Numbered from the stretch's first letter, positions 1-7,890 are shown. The stretch is 12,685 bases of DNA from Eubacterium sp. AF22-8LB (GCF_003458715.1 NZ_QRVI01000039.1:931-13615), one strand, 5' to 3'. Notes: generated by a model not told the origin, from the letters alone. A program made the numbers and translations.

Positions 1-166
1 TATTCTAAATTGAGTATCCATTTTTATATGATTGGGTTTCACATTTAATATGAATATATGTGTATAAATAATTTGAAGATACCTAATTATGTGTACAATT
101 TAATTTGAATTTTGTGTTAGCAATTAATCTGGTAATCAACAAGAAAATTTAAAATTACAGGAAGAA
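1..166. other. AT-rich leader before the first gene, no gene identified
   Basis: No convincing gene is visible. A weak promoter-like pair on the + strand is TTGAAG at 73-78 and TACAAT at 94-99, but the 15-base spacing is short. From 128 to 166 the frame of the next gene reads as coiled-coil-like protein (SGNQQENLKLQEE) with no start codon, bounded upstream by TAA at 125-127. This suggests that coding sequence once extended further left. Confidence 0.4.
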
Positions 167-1096
167 ATGAAAAGACAGCTTGCAGAAATGGAAGAGATTA
201 AGAAGAGCTTAATGAATTCAGAGTTACAGGGCTTGATGGATCAAAGAAAGGCTTCAATAACAGAAAAAGAGGAGTCTCAAACAAGATTAAATGGTTTAAT
301 GGATGAGAAGTGTTTATTGGAAGAAAAAATTTCAAATGAAAATACGAATTATAATAATATTTTAAAACAATTAAATTCTATAGAAGAAAAGCTTTCTGGG
401 TTTTCTCGTTTAAATGATGAAAAAACAATTGTTTCAGAACCAGACTTTAGTCCATTAGATATTGAAGAGGTTGTGGAAAATAAAGTAGATGATGTGAAAC
501 CGGTATTTGAAAGTGTAAAGGTAGAGCCTTTTACTGCGGCTGTTTCTCAGGTTCAAAAGGATCTTGAACCCACAACTCTATTTGAAGAGGCCGTAAAGTC
601 AGTGGAGTCAAAGGATAATGACAATACGTGTGTACACTACAATAATACGTTTAATGGTTTAAAAAAATATGATGAAGAATTGTATTTCTTTTTGGATGGA
701 TTAGAAAAAAGTGCGGAATATTCATTTAAGGAAACTTTCACAAAGGTAGGAAACTACTTAGATTTATTTACGGATAAGATATTAGATAAAAATCATATAA
801 ATAAAGCGTCTGTTACGCAGGACAAGGCTTCAAATATGGAGTGTTTAACGGCAAAAATTAATTATATTATCACAAACCAACTGATAACTTTACCGGCGGA
901 TAATGTGAGTTATAAATGTTCAGCTTGTGATGAATATATTAAGACAAACTGTTTTACATTCTTAATGATGCTTTATAAGACGGCCGTATTGCCTAAGGAG
1001 CAATTGCGTAATTCGTATCCAATATATAATGATGAAGTCATGACAAAGTGTATTAAGTGTATTTTATTCGTATTAAATAGATTTTATGTATCATAA
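167..1096 (+). CDS. Coiled-coil protein of unknown function with two CxxC pairs
   Basis: I do not recognise this 309-residue protein. Residues 1-80 are rich in Lys, Glu, Leu and Met with heptad-like spacing and should form a coiled coil. Residues 80-150 are an acidic, Val/Pro-rich linker, probably disordered. Residues 155-309 look folded and carry CSAC (251-254) and CIKC (295-298), a spacing compatible with a zinc site, although no family match is evident. There is no signal peptide or membrane helix, so it is probably cytoplasmic. AGGAAG at 159-164 lies unusually close to the ATG at 167. The same frame stays coding-like for 13 codons upstream without any start codon, so the real N-terminus may have been lost. 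ATG 188 is an alternative start without a good Shine-Dalgarno. The lipoprotein gene follows in the same direction after 67 bases with its own possible promoter. Confidence 0.6.
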   Translation: MKRQLAEMEEIKKSLMNSELQGLMDQRKASITEKEESQTRLNGLMDEKCLLEEKISNENTNYNNILKQLNSIEEKLSGFSRLNDEKTIVSEPDFSPLDIEEVVENKVDDVKPVFESVKVEPFTAAVSQVQKDLEPTTLFEEAVKSVESKDNDNTCVHYNNTFNGLKKYDEELYFFLDGLEKSAEYSFKETFTKVGNYLDLFTDKILDKNHINKASVTQDKASNMECLTAKINYIITNQLITLPADNVSYKCSACDEYIKTNCFTFLMMLYKTAVLPKEQLRNSYPIYNDEVMTKCIKCILFVLNRFYVS

Positions 1097-1102
1097 AAAA
1101 GT

Positions 1103-1131
1103 TTGAGTATCACTAAATGTGCTAGAATAAT
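1103..1131 (+). promoter_or_regulatory. Putative promoter of the lipoprotein gene
   Basis: TTGAGT at 1103-1108 and AATAAT at 1126-1131 are separated by 17 bases, a reasonable housekeeping-sigma promoter. It lies just after the stop of the upstream coiled-coil gene and about 33 bases before the lipoprotein start. A Shine-Dalgarno AGGAGA at 1149-1154 follows. The assignment is by sequence pattern only. Confidence 0.4.
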
Positions 1132-1163
1132 TTAAGGGATAGTGTTACAGGAGATAAAAGGGT

Positions 1164-1886
1164 ATGTATACAGATAATAATAAACAAAGAAAAGGGAAAG
1201 CTTTGATTCTTAGCGCTTCAATTGTAGCTCTTTCGTTAGGTGGATGTGCAGTTAATGAAAAAAATCCTGAGGCAAAGCCAGATCCGGTTGTGCGTGAAAA
1301 ACAAGAGGTGAACGTAATTGATATTTATAAGGATACAATCAATGAGTATGTAGAATTTCTAAATGGAGATAAGGAATATGATGAAAATACAATGCCTTTA
1401 TCCATGCGCGAAATGAGCTATGATCCATATCTTGATCATTTTGGTTATGCGTTGATGGATATCAATGAGGATGGAGTGGATGAGCTTTTGATTGGATCTT
1501 ATTCTGAAGATGCTCACTTCTTCTATGATATGTATGTCATCAAGGATGGAAAAGCAAAGTACTGCGTTAAGGATGAATCGAATGTGAGGGTGGCTGGCTA
1601 TAGTCAAGATTATTATGCCATCACAAATGATAATAAGATTTATAATTATACAGTTAATGGAGAAGAAAGCTGGACAGCAAGTGTGAGTTCATTTGATGGT
1701 AGTCGACTGAATTTAGAAAAGAAATATCGATTTAATAGCTTTGAAGATGCGACATGCATGGAATGGAATCTAGATACGGAGCAGTGGCAAGAAACAACTT
1801 CGGAAGCTTTAAATGATTTTTCGAATACGTATTCAATGGAGAATTTTAAGGTAATTCCTTATAAAACGTTAAGTGAAATTAAATAG
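1164..1886 (+). CDS. Lipoprotein with a calcium-loop-like sensor module
   Basis: This 240-residue protein starts with a charged stretch and a hydrophobic segment ending in the lipobox LGGC. Cys28 should be lipidated and anchor the protein outside the membrane. After a spacer (30-50) comes one module, about 50-240. It contains YALMDINEDGVDELLIG (95-111), a DxNxDGxxD loop of the EF-hand/dockerin/VCBS kind that often binds calcium, then DMYVIKDG. The end, IPYKTLSEIK, parallels ISYTPLSEFK of the neighbouring membrane sigma factor. The order of landmarks (FGYA-D-N-DG, YxIKDG, TxDNKIY, final YxxLSE) is the same in both. It is therefore probably a free, lipid-anchored relative of that sensor module; ligand and function are unknown. 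The start is supported by AGGAGA at 1149-1154. It converges on the sigma gene with 19 bases between stop codons. Confidence 0.8.
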   Translation: MYTDNNKQRKGKALILSASIVALSLGGCAVNEKNPEAKPDPVVREKQEVNVIDIYKDTINEYVEFLNGDKEYDENTMPLSMREMSYDPYLDHFGYALMDINEDGVDELLIGSYSEDAHFFYDMYVIKDGKAKYCVKDESNVRVAGYSQDYYAITNDNKIYNYTVNGEESWTASVSSFDGSRLNLEKKYRFNSFEDATCMEWNLDTEQWQETTSEALNDFSNTYSMENFKVIPYKTLSEIK

Positions 1887-1905
1887 GAGAGCAATTTTGC
1901 TCTCC
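1886..1905. terminator. Bidirectional palindromic terminator between converging genes
   Basis: GGAGAGCAA and TTGCTCTCC form a perfect 9-bp stem with a 2-base gap (in practice a shorter stem and larger loop). It starts on the last base of the lipoprotein stop codon and ends just before the sigma-gene stop. Both flanks are T-rich in the outgoing direction but lack long uninterrupted T tracts, so it should serve both genes with moderate strength. Confidence 0.65.
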
Positions 1906-4539
1906 TTACTTGTTCCATTTTACACTTTTAGCCATTTTAATCACTTCATCATATAGCTTTTCATATGCGTCCTTTTCAACAGGTGCTTGTGCATCGGATT
2001 CTTTGTGGAATGATAGTGTTACACGATATGTATATTCATCACAATCTAAATCAACTATATCCATAAAAATTGTATCTGGATAGTTATCTCCTGTAAGAAC
2101 GGATACTTTAACATATTTTCTTTTAGTGCCAAAGATTTCACCACTTTTAGATTCTGGATATTTATCAAGCTCTTCTTGTGCTTCATCCTTTGTGTATTGA
2201 TCTTGTTCAGTTTTTGCGGATGATTTTGCGATTGATAATTCTGCTGAATAACCAGTAAGTTTTGATTCATCTAATGTATAAATACATTCATATTGAGGAG
2301 CCTGACTGCTATAGCCTTCTGAGACAAAATTAAACATAGATGGAATTTGAATCGTTGCATCATATCCTTCAAGTTCTTGCGTGTGATTCTTTTTGTTGTA
2401 AAGTCTAGAAGATGCTTTAAATTCAGATAATGGAGTGTAAGAAATCTTTTTAAGATTCTCTTTATCTTCATATTTTGATTTAAAATTCTTAATTTCATTT
2501 TCATCACAATCTTCAAATGATTGCGTACTCGAATTGTATTTTTGTGCAATTGTAGTATCTTCCATACCATCATAACAATATTCAGTATCCGTAATAATGG
2601 TACTTCCTTCCATATGGCCTAAGCTAATACTATAGGCTTTAGCTCCAGAACTTCCGAAATGATATATTTTATTATCAGATGTTAAGTTAAATCCCTTTCT
2701 ATACCAAGCTGTTGCAGGATTAGAACCATATGAATCTTTGAAGTCAATGATACTAGGTACATTGTCCTTTATTGTATATACATCACAAAAACCACTTGTA
2801 CTTGTTGTAAGGCCAATTAAGAGTTCGTCTTGACCATCATCATTTAAGTCTATAAATGCATAGCCAATATTTGATAATGAAAATTCAGCGTTCATAAAAT
2901 AATAACATATTTCAGACGTCTGCAATGGATCAAAAGGACTGCTACATGCCTTAGTTGAAGCCGTATCATAGTATTGTTTCAAAATAACATCATATTCTTG
3001 ATGATTGTTTGTTGCGGTTGTTTTTGATTTTTTTTCTGATGTAAAAAATGGTACATATTGAATTGTTTTCAAATTGCTAGAAGGATATTGGTTTGAATCT
3101 GAAGCATAATCTTTATTATGTAATTTCTCACCGTTATATTCAAATATACCGATTTGATCGCAATCCGCTGACATTTCATCATAGCTTAATTTACCGTTCG
3201 CAAATTCATCAATATTTTCTTGTGATGGTTCTTTAGAAATAATATCTCCATTGTTTGCCAAATAATACTGTAAGTCCATATTACCATGCACTTCTGTTTC
3301 ATCCTGTCCGTATATATCACTTTTACAAGGTGTGGCCAAACCATCTTTTATTGTATACATATCTAGAAAGCTTTTGCTAGTTTTAGATTTGTTATCATAT
3401 GCACCGACCAATAGTTCTGTTACACCATCATTGTTTACATCTACGTAGCTATAACCATAGTTTAAACTTGGATGATCTTCATAAACCATCATACATAAGG
3501 TTGAAGAATAATCGTTTTCATCTTCTATTTCTTCTTTTGATAACACATCTTTATATTGCTGTATGATAGGTTGATATGCTTTTTCATAATCAATATACGA
3601 ATCTGGATTCTTTTTACTTATTACTGCATAGCTACCCGCAAAAGCACCTATACCTACGACTGCAGTTAATGCACCAATCGCAACTTTTGATAAACCAGCT
3701 TTCGCAACGGCACTTGCACTCGATGTTGCTACTTTGTTTGTGACAACTGATTTTGTTGCTTCTACCGGTAATTTTTTAGGTGGTGTCGCAATTGGGGAAA
3801 TAGTCGCAGCCTTTACACTTTCAATAAGCGTATCTGGTACTTTGACTTTGTTTAATTCGTCGTTTAACATCCAAGCCAAGAATGGAAGTGGAGCAACCGT
3901 GTAGAAAGACTTTCCTTGTGCACGTAATTCCTCGATCTTTGTTTTGATTTTATTTTTGGCATACCGAACCTGGCTACGCGCCGTTTCTTCATTGATTCCT
4001 AATACTTTACCTATTTCATGATAAGTTTGTTTCTCATCCCCAAGATAATATAAGGTAAGAGCCATCCTTTGTTTGGTTGGCAATGTTTCTATAATTTTTT
4101 GAAGACCTTCTCTAATTTCAGTTTTTCTAGCTAATTTATCGAATTGCTCTTTTGGACAATATTCTTCTACATCGTTTTCGATAGAATTCTCAAAAGATTC
4201 TGCCATATCTTTATTATCTAATTCTGACATTACGATATATTTTCCTTCTTTTTTCAATATATCACAAGTTGCATGTGCTACAGTTTTTTCTCCATATACG
4301 GCAAGTGCCCTATTTTCTTTTAATGAATCTATTTTCTTGAATATTTTTGTATATGCTTCAATCAAAGCTTCGTTTGCTAATTCTTCATTATGGTTCAATG
4401 CATCAAGCGCAATACAATAATAACGTTGTTTAGTGATTTCCATGAACTCAAGCCACGCACTTTCATCTCGCTTTTTAATACGAATCGCTATTTGCTCAAT
4501 TTGATCTGCATCATACCAATAATTTTGTTTTTCCTTCAT
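1906..4539 (-). CDS. Membrane-tethered ECF-like sigma factor with outer sensor modules
   Basis: An 877-residue fusion. Residues about 10-100 resemble sigma-70 region 2. Residues 145-200 resemble region 4, with LPTKQRMALTLYYLGDEKQ followed by a helix-turn-helix (HEIGKVLGINEETARSQV). A typical ECF factor is about 160-200 residues and soluble. Here a linker with APLPFLAWML (216-225) leads to one transmembrane helix (about 284-307), which would place residues 310-877 outside. The outer part has module A (315-500; loop D367-V-N-N-D-G) and module B (515-708; loop D564-L-N-D-D-G-Q-D). A C-terminal domain (725-877) resembles no family I can name with confidence. Sigma-TM fusions occur in other gut Firmicutes, but how they are released or activated is not evident here. 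The start is supported by AGGAGAG eight bases upstream. It is the last gene of a leftward operon, 21 bases after the preceding ORF. Confidence 0.85.
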   Translation of the reverse strand: MKEKQNYWYDADQIEQIAIRIKKRDESAWLEFMEITKQRYYCIALDALNHNEELANEALIEAYTKIFKKIDSLKENRALAVYGEKTVAHATCDILKKEGKYIVMSELDNKDMAESFENSIENDVEEYCPKEQFDKLARKTEIREGLQKIIETLPTKQRMALTLYYLGDEKQTYHEIGKVLGINEETARSQVRYAKNKIKTKIEELRAQGKSFYTVAPLPFLAWMLNDELNKVKVPDTLIESVKAATISPIATPPKKLPVEATKSVVTNKVATSSASAVAKAGLSKVAIGALTAVVGIGAFAGSYAVISKKNPDSYIDYEKAYQPIIQQYKDVLSKEEIEDENDYSSTLCMMVYEDHPSLNYGYSYVDVNNDGVTELLVGAYDNKSKTSKSFLDMYTIKDGLATPCKSDIYGQDETEVHGNMDLQYYLANNGDIISKEPSQENIDEFANGKLSYDEMSADCDQIGIFEYNGEKLHNKDYASDSNQYPSSNLKTIQYVPFFTSEKKSKTTATNNHQEYDVILKQYYDTASTKACSSPFDPLQTSEICYYFMNAEFSLSNIGYAFIDLNDDGQDELLIGLTTSTSGFCDVYTIKDNVPSIIDFKDSYGSNPATAWYRKGFNLTSDNKIYHFGSSGAKAYSISLGHMEGSTIITDTEYCYDGMEDTTIAQKYNSSTQSFEDCDENEIKNFKSKYEDKENLKKISYTPLSEFKASSRLYNKKNHTQELEGYDATIQIPSMFNFVSEGYSSQAPQYECIYTLDESKLTGYSAELSIAKSSAKTEQDQYTKDEAQEELDKYPESKSGEIFGTKRKYVKVSVLTGDNYPDTIFMDIVDLDCDEYTYRVTLSFHKESDAQAPVEKDAYEKLYDEVIKMAKSVKWNK

Positions 4540-4560
4540 GTTTTTTTCTCTCCTATATCA

Positions 4561-4764
4561 TCATGCTAACATTTTTTTCATAACTTCGATGGGAATCTGT
4601 TCCAAATTTTTCTTATAATGAATTAGGGTTTGTTTATATTCCTCTTCAAAATAAAATTGTAATAATTGATCAATAGAAAACAATGTATCTTTCGCCATCA
4701 TTTCATCATCTATAACTTTATTCTCTTTATATTCCGTAAATATCGCTCCTTTTAATTCTAACAT
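4561..4764 (-). CDS. C-terminal part of the split gene before the sigma factor
   Basis: A 67-residue reading frame with no recognisable family. It is charged and helical, with many Glu, Lys and Tyr. It overlaps the end of the preceding frame by 38 bases. Its ATG lacks a clear Shine-Dalgarno, and the frame stays protein-like upstream of the ATG (DHYGYINGC) back to about 4791. It is therefore better read as the tail of the 4727-5521 gene, displaced by one base. Skipping A4792 (minus strand) would join the two into about 320 residues with the junction ERWLDHYGYINGCMLEL. It could instead be a small separate protein. It ends 21 bases before the sigma gene and is surely co-transcribed with it. Confidence 0.45.
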   Translation of the reverse strand: MLELKGAIFTEYKENKVIDDEMMAKDTLFSIDQLLQFYFEEEYKQTLIHYKKNLEQIPIEVMKKMLA

Positions 4765-5521
4765 ACAGCCATTTATATAACCATAATGATCTTAACCATC
4801 TTTCAGTGTTACTCACTCTTTCTTTAAGTGATAGTAATAAATTGCTAGCTTGAACATATGTTTTATATCCAATATTTGTATCAGAAATTGAATGTAGTGT
4901 TTCATTTGAATAATCTTCATCAAAATTAAGTTGAATTAAACTCAACTCATACTCCATTTGTTCTTCTGTTTTCTTACAATCCATACTTTCATATTCAACT
5001 ATGATCGCATCAAACTTCATAAATAAATCGTTCAATATACTTTTTGATTGATTAATCAAACCAATTTGTTCCTGATAACTTGCTTTACCATAAGATAATA
5101 TATCTGGATTTATATTCATAACTTCTAAATTATTGTTTTGAATGCTATCAAATACATCCATTCTATGATGTGCTTTATCCTTACAATCATATTTACTGCA
5201 TTTCTTTAATGAATTGTGAGATCTGTACTCATCAACTAAAGAATTCAATTCCATAATAGCAGGAGTATTAGCTTCACCTCTTTTAGTTTTGCTCCTTGCA
5301 TTATTGTATTTATTTAGATACTTTTTATGTTCCTGTACTCTATATACATAGTTCAAAAGTTTTTTTACAATTTCCTCTGGCTTTTTTTCTTTTAATAAAT
5401 CCATTGTTGTTTTTTCTACAAAAAATCTTTCAGTTAATGCCTTTGTCATTGAAGTAGATACTCTGTTGTTCACCGTTCTTAATGTTATTTTTTTTTCTTT
5501 GTTTGCTGCTTTTTCCATCAT
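4727..5521 (-). CDS. Unknown protein, first gene of the sigma-factor operon, probably frameshifted
   Basis: I do not recognise this protein. The frame can open at GTG 5527, but that GTG is part of the Shine-Dalgarno region (AAGGTG), so ATG 5521 or the adjacent ATG 5518 is the likelier start, giving about 264 residues. It is Lys/Glu-rich and mostly helical, with a basic stretch around 65-85. A Cys/His cluster, CSKYDCKDKAHH (110-121 counted from the GTG), could bind a metal. No signal peptide or membrane helix is seen. After residue 245 the frame ends in an odd basic/aromatic tail (RSLWLYKWLYVRIKRSDIYGI region), while another frame continues smoothly into the 67-residue ORF. This indicates a +1 frameshift, by mutation or sequencing error. 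Being upstream in the same operon, it may work with the sigma factor; that is inference. Confidence 0.6.
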   Translation of the reverse strand: MMEKAANKEKKITLRTVNNRVSTSMTKALTERFFVEKTTMDLLKEKKPEEIVKKLLNYVYRVQEHKKYLNKYNNARSKTKRGEANTPAIMELNSLVDEYRSHNSLKKCSKYDCKDKAHHRMDVFDSIQNNNLEVMNINPDILSYGKASYQEQIGLINQSKSILNDLFMKFDAIIVEYESMDCKKTEEQMEYELSLIQLNFDEDYSNETLHSISDTNIGYKTYVQASNLLLSLKERVSNTERWLRSLWLYKWLYVRIKRSDIYGI

Positions 5522-5659
5522 TTTCACCTTACAAGAATGTCTTTTTCTTGCCTTTCACTAATAAGGACGATCAAAAAAGTCAAAACCGGTTAAAATTTAT
5601 AAAAAAATTTAATTTTTTTTCTGAACTTATTTCTTTGATTAAAAATATCGGTAAACTGA
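5522..5659. other. AT-rich divergent spacer between the sigma operon and the TraG remnant
   Basis: This stretch must contain the leftward promoter of the sigma operon, but no good -35/-10 pair is visible. TTGACT on the minus strand (5583-5578) is followed 17 bases later only by the poor hexamer TAGTGA. An 8-bp palindrome AACCGGTT lies at 5584-5591. A short rightward frame of low complexity (Phe/Leu-rich) reads through here and is not considered a gene. Confidence 0.35.
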
Positions 5660-6602
5660 TGGCGAATCTTATATATAAATGAATTGTTAGAACAGTTAGC
5701 ATTTCTAATGATGCCTGATAATGATGATTTTAGTGATGCCAGCCAGTTCTACAACACAGAAGGGCGAAAAATTCTAACTGCATAATTCATAGCGTTCTAT
5801 TTTGCGGGATATGATTTTATAGATACTTGTAAAATGGTATTCCAAAGTAGCTGGAAGGATTTATTCTCAAGGATTGATGAAACAAAGAATCAGGATGCGA
5901 TTCAGTACATCAATTCGTTTGAAGGAGCTTCTGAACAAAATACGTCAGGTTGTAAACAAGCGTGTGATGCAGTAATAAAACTATTCGCGACAAATGAAAC
6001 GATTCAAAAAAGTATAGGTAGACCAGTTGATGGTTCTGAATCTTTTGATCCAGGTAAACTGGAAACAAAGAACGTGTTTGTTGTGATTGATGATAGTAAG
6101 CTAAAACTATATGCACCATTATTACATTTGATTACAGCGCAATGCTTAGAGCTTTTCTCGGAAAGATCAAATGAAAGTAAGACTAACATTTTGTTTTGTT
6201 TAGATGAATTTGTTTCACTAGGGAAGCTTGAAATAACGGATGCATTAAGAAAATTAAGAAAAAAAAATGTACGAATCATGATTTTAACACAGTCAATGGC
6301 TGATATTGATTTGTTGTATGGAAAATCCGAGAGAATGACAATGATGAACAATTTCTCATTTAAAGTTATCTTAGAGGCTTCAGATACAGAAACACAAGAT
6401 TATTTTGCAAAATTGATTGGATACAAACCAACCAAAAAGAAAAGTGTATCAACAAGTAATGTTAATACAACGAAAACATTGGCAGATGATAAAGAATGGA
6501 TCATAGAATCGGCAAAAATTAGCACGATTAGGAGATAGTTTGATTCTGCTTTATCGAGAAGGTTATAAGTTACTGAAGAAGAATTTTTATTTTAAACATT
6601 AG
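5660..6602 (+). pseudogene. VirD4/TraG-type coupling protein, truncated and broken
   Basis: Type IV coupling proteins are inner-membrane ATPases that feed DNA into conjugation machinery. What remains is the C-terminal half. Recognisable sequence starts near 5678 (NELLEQLAFLMMPDND). A TAA at 5783-5785 interrupts the frame after EGRKILTA, and it resumes as FIAFYFAGYDF. The longest open part, from ATG 5834 to 6538, contains the Walker B segment NILFCLDEF (Asp codon near 6203) and the LTQS motif, both typical of the family. Near 6514-6518 a run of five A shifts the frame. Dropping one A restores the family-like ending LARLGDSLILLYREGYK and a stop at 6600-6602. The N-terminal membrane segments and Walker A motif are missing. 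With three lesions it is surely non-functional, a relic of a conjugative element. Confidence 0.88.
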
Positions 6603-6613
6603 GAGGACTGAAA

Positions 6614-7189
6614 ATGGCTATATATTTATCGAATTTACGTTATCTGGTATCGGATATGCGAGAGAAAAAAATTGATTTAAGTGAATTTGAAGTGCAATAT
6701 CAACGTTATAAATTCAGATGCATACTTGATATAGGAGCATCTCCATATGAGCTGTTGATTGGAGCAATAGATACAAATTGGGCAGCTGTCATATATTTGA
6801 AAAAAGGATATGAAGCTGAAATGGCGGATAAAGATTTTTATAAATTATGCGATTTGTTAGAGTTAAAACCAGGAGGAGGAGTTTTTACTTCATACATGTT
6901 TTTAAAATACATTTCAAATCATGCGCCGCATAAATGCAAAAGACGTATAGTTGATCCTGCGTATTTGGTTCGTTATCGTCAACATACGATTAAAGATAGT
7001 GATGAACCATGGAAAATATATTTTAAAGGTTGGAATAATCATGTGTTAGATAAAAAAACAGCAAGAAATTTTGATAAAACAGAAAAGTTACTAGGGAAAA
7101 GGGTTGCTGATTATTGCAGAGAACATAATATTAGTTCTATATGGTCGGATAAAACAAATGAAAAAAAGAAAGTAACGTATCCGTGGTGA
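6614..7189 (+). CDS. DUF6037-like protein of unknown function
   Basis: An apparently intact 191-residue protein with a strong Shine-Dalgarno (AGGAGG, 6601-6606) that overlaps the stop of the ancestral coupling-protein frame, so the two were one operon. The N-terminus (YLSNLRYLVSDM), the central PYELLIGAIDTNWAAVIYLKKGYEAE and the C-terminal KLLGKRVADYCREHNISSIW resemble what I remember of DUF6037, a family often found on mobile elements. That assignment is from memory. It has mixed alpha/beta character with no membrane helix or signal peptide, and is probably cytoplasmic. No catalytic motif is obvious. With the upstream gene decayed, its transcription may depend on read-through or on a local promoter I cannot see. 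It ends 15 bases before a bidirectional terminator. Confidence 0.65.
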   Translation: MAIYLSNLRYLVSDMREKKIDLSEFEVQYQRYKFRCILDIGASPYELLIGAIDTNWAAVIYLKKGYEAEMADKDFYKLCDLLELKPGGGVFTSYMFLKYISNHAPHKCKRRIVDPAYLVRYRQHTIKDSDEPWKIYFKGWNNHVLDKKTARNFDKTEKLLGKRVADYCREHNISSIWSDKTNEKKKVTYPW

Positions 7190-7204
7190 AATAAATAAAA
7201 AAAC

Positions 7205-7241
7205 AAGGTGTTGTAACGAAATGAGTTTCGAACAACACCTT
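7205..7241. terminator. Bidirectional terminator
   Basis: AAGGTGTTGT (7205-7214) pairs with ACAACACCTT (7232-7241). An inner CGAAA/TTTCG stem (7217-7221, 7226-7230) extends the hairpin. On the minus strand it is followed by a long T-rich run (complement of the A stretch at about 7194-7203), so it is a strong terminator for the leftward remnant at 7284. On the + strand the tail (TATTTCTG) is weaker, but it can serve the DUF6037-like gene. Confidence 0.75.
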
Positions 7242-7283
7242 TATTTCTGTTGATTGCTTAGTATGACAATTATAAGAAGATCT

Positions 7284-7660
7284 TTATGTATAACGAATAG
7301 TTATAGCTGCCAGCGAATAATATTCTAAAAATATTTTTAAAGCATTTAAAGATAAATCATCTATATAATGGTCTTCTAATAATTCTATAGATATGTATTT
7401 GAAAGGTTTATCTATATCATCTATTAAACGTTGTTTAAAGATGACTTTGGATTTATCAATTAAATACGTGAATTTTGCACGGTCATAAACATAATAGTTC
7501 TCAATGTCATGTAGAGTATAGAAATATGAATAATCGTTTAAATCTGTGTAAGTGTATCCAATTTGTATGTTTGTATAAGCTCCAAGTGTTTTAAGTCTAA
7601 TCACAATAATTCTGTTTGCATCGGGTTCTTCTCTTTTATAATTTGTGAATGAAGTTTCAA
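7284..7660 (-). pseudogene. Truncated leftward gene of unknown function
   Basis: The leftward frame formally opens at ATG 7757 (157 residues), but only the part after about 7660 looks native to its surroundings. It runs from TNYKREEPDANRIIVIRLK to LEYYSLAAITIRYT and is AT-rich, Tyr/Ile/Asp-rich, with no recognised family or motif. The first 30 or so residues come from a patch with more G and C and look like accidental translation. No internal ATG or Shine-Dalgarno offers a better start. The simplest reading is the 3' part of a gene whose 5' part was lost when the patch at 7650-7890 joined it. It is followed by a strong terminator in its direction. Confidence 0.5.
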
Positions 7661-7890
7661 AATGCCGAAGGTGGAGAACGGCAATGGTACTTAATCTCGG
7701 ATATAGAAAAAGCGCACCTGTTTTCGCTGTTTGTTGCAAAAACAAGTACGCCTGCAAAATGTCGTAAAATCAAAGATACCTCCGTCAGCTATTGGTTGAA
7801 CAGGCATTTGTAGTTGCTCTGTCAACATAGCCGACGAAGGTATTACGACTGGTTCGTTGTCGGTTTCATTCAGATTTTCACGGTATTACG
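7649..7890. other. G/C-richer mosaic patch with competing frames on both strands
   Basis: This patch differs visibly in composition from the AT-rich sequence to its left. On the + strand a 54-codon frame from ATG 7649 to TAG 7811-7813 reads like protein (GGERQWYLISDIEKAHLF). On the minus strand 7885 to 7691 also reads like protein (NETDNEPVVIPSSAMLTEQL, then ADGGIFDF). Neither has a Shine-Dalgarno, and I recognise neither. GGTATTACG occurs twice, at 7839-7847 and 7882-7890. It is probably a fragment of a former mobile element. Confidence 0.4.

Noticed and set aside
2055..2573. Leftward 71- and 100-codon frames inside the sigma gene
   Set aside because: They are alternative-frame shadows with repetitive Asn/Lys/Met composition and no independent start signals.
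5540..5600. ECF-type autoregulated promoter (AACC ... CGTC) on the minus strand before the sigma operon
   Set aside because: The spacing between AAC and CGTC is about 19 bases instead of 16-17 and the -35 context is poor; not enough to call.
5482..5682. Rightward 66-codon frame rich in Phe and Leu
   Set aside because: Low-complexity translation of the A/T-rich complement of the operon start; it has no Shine-Dalgarno and overlaps a better gene.
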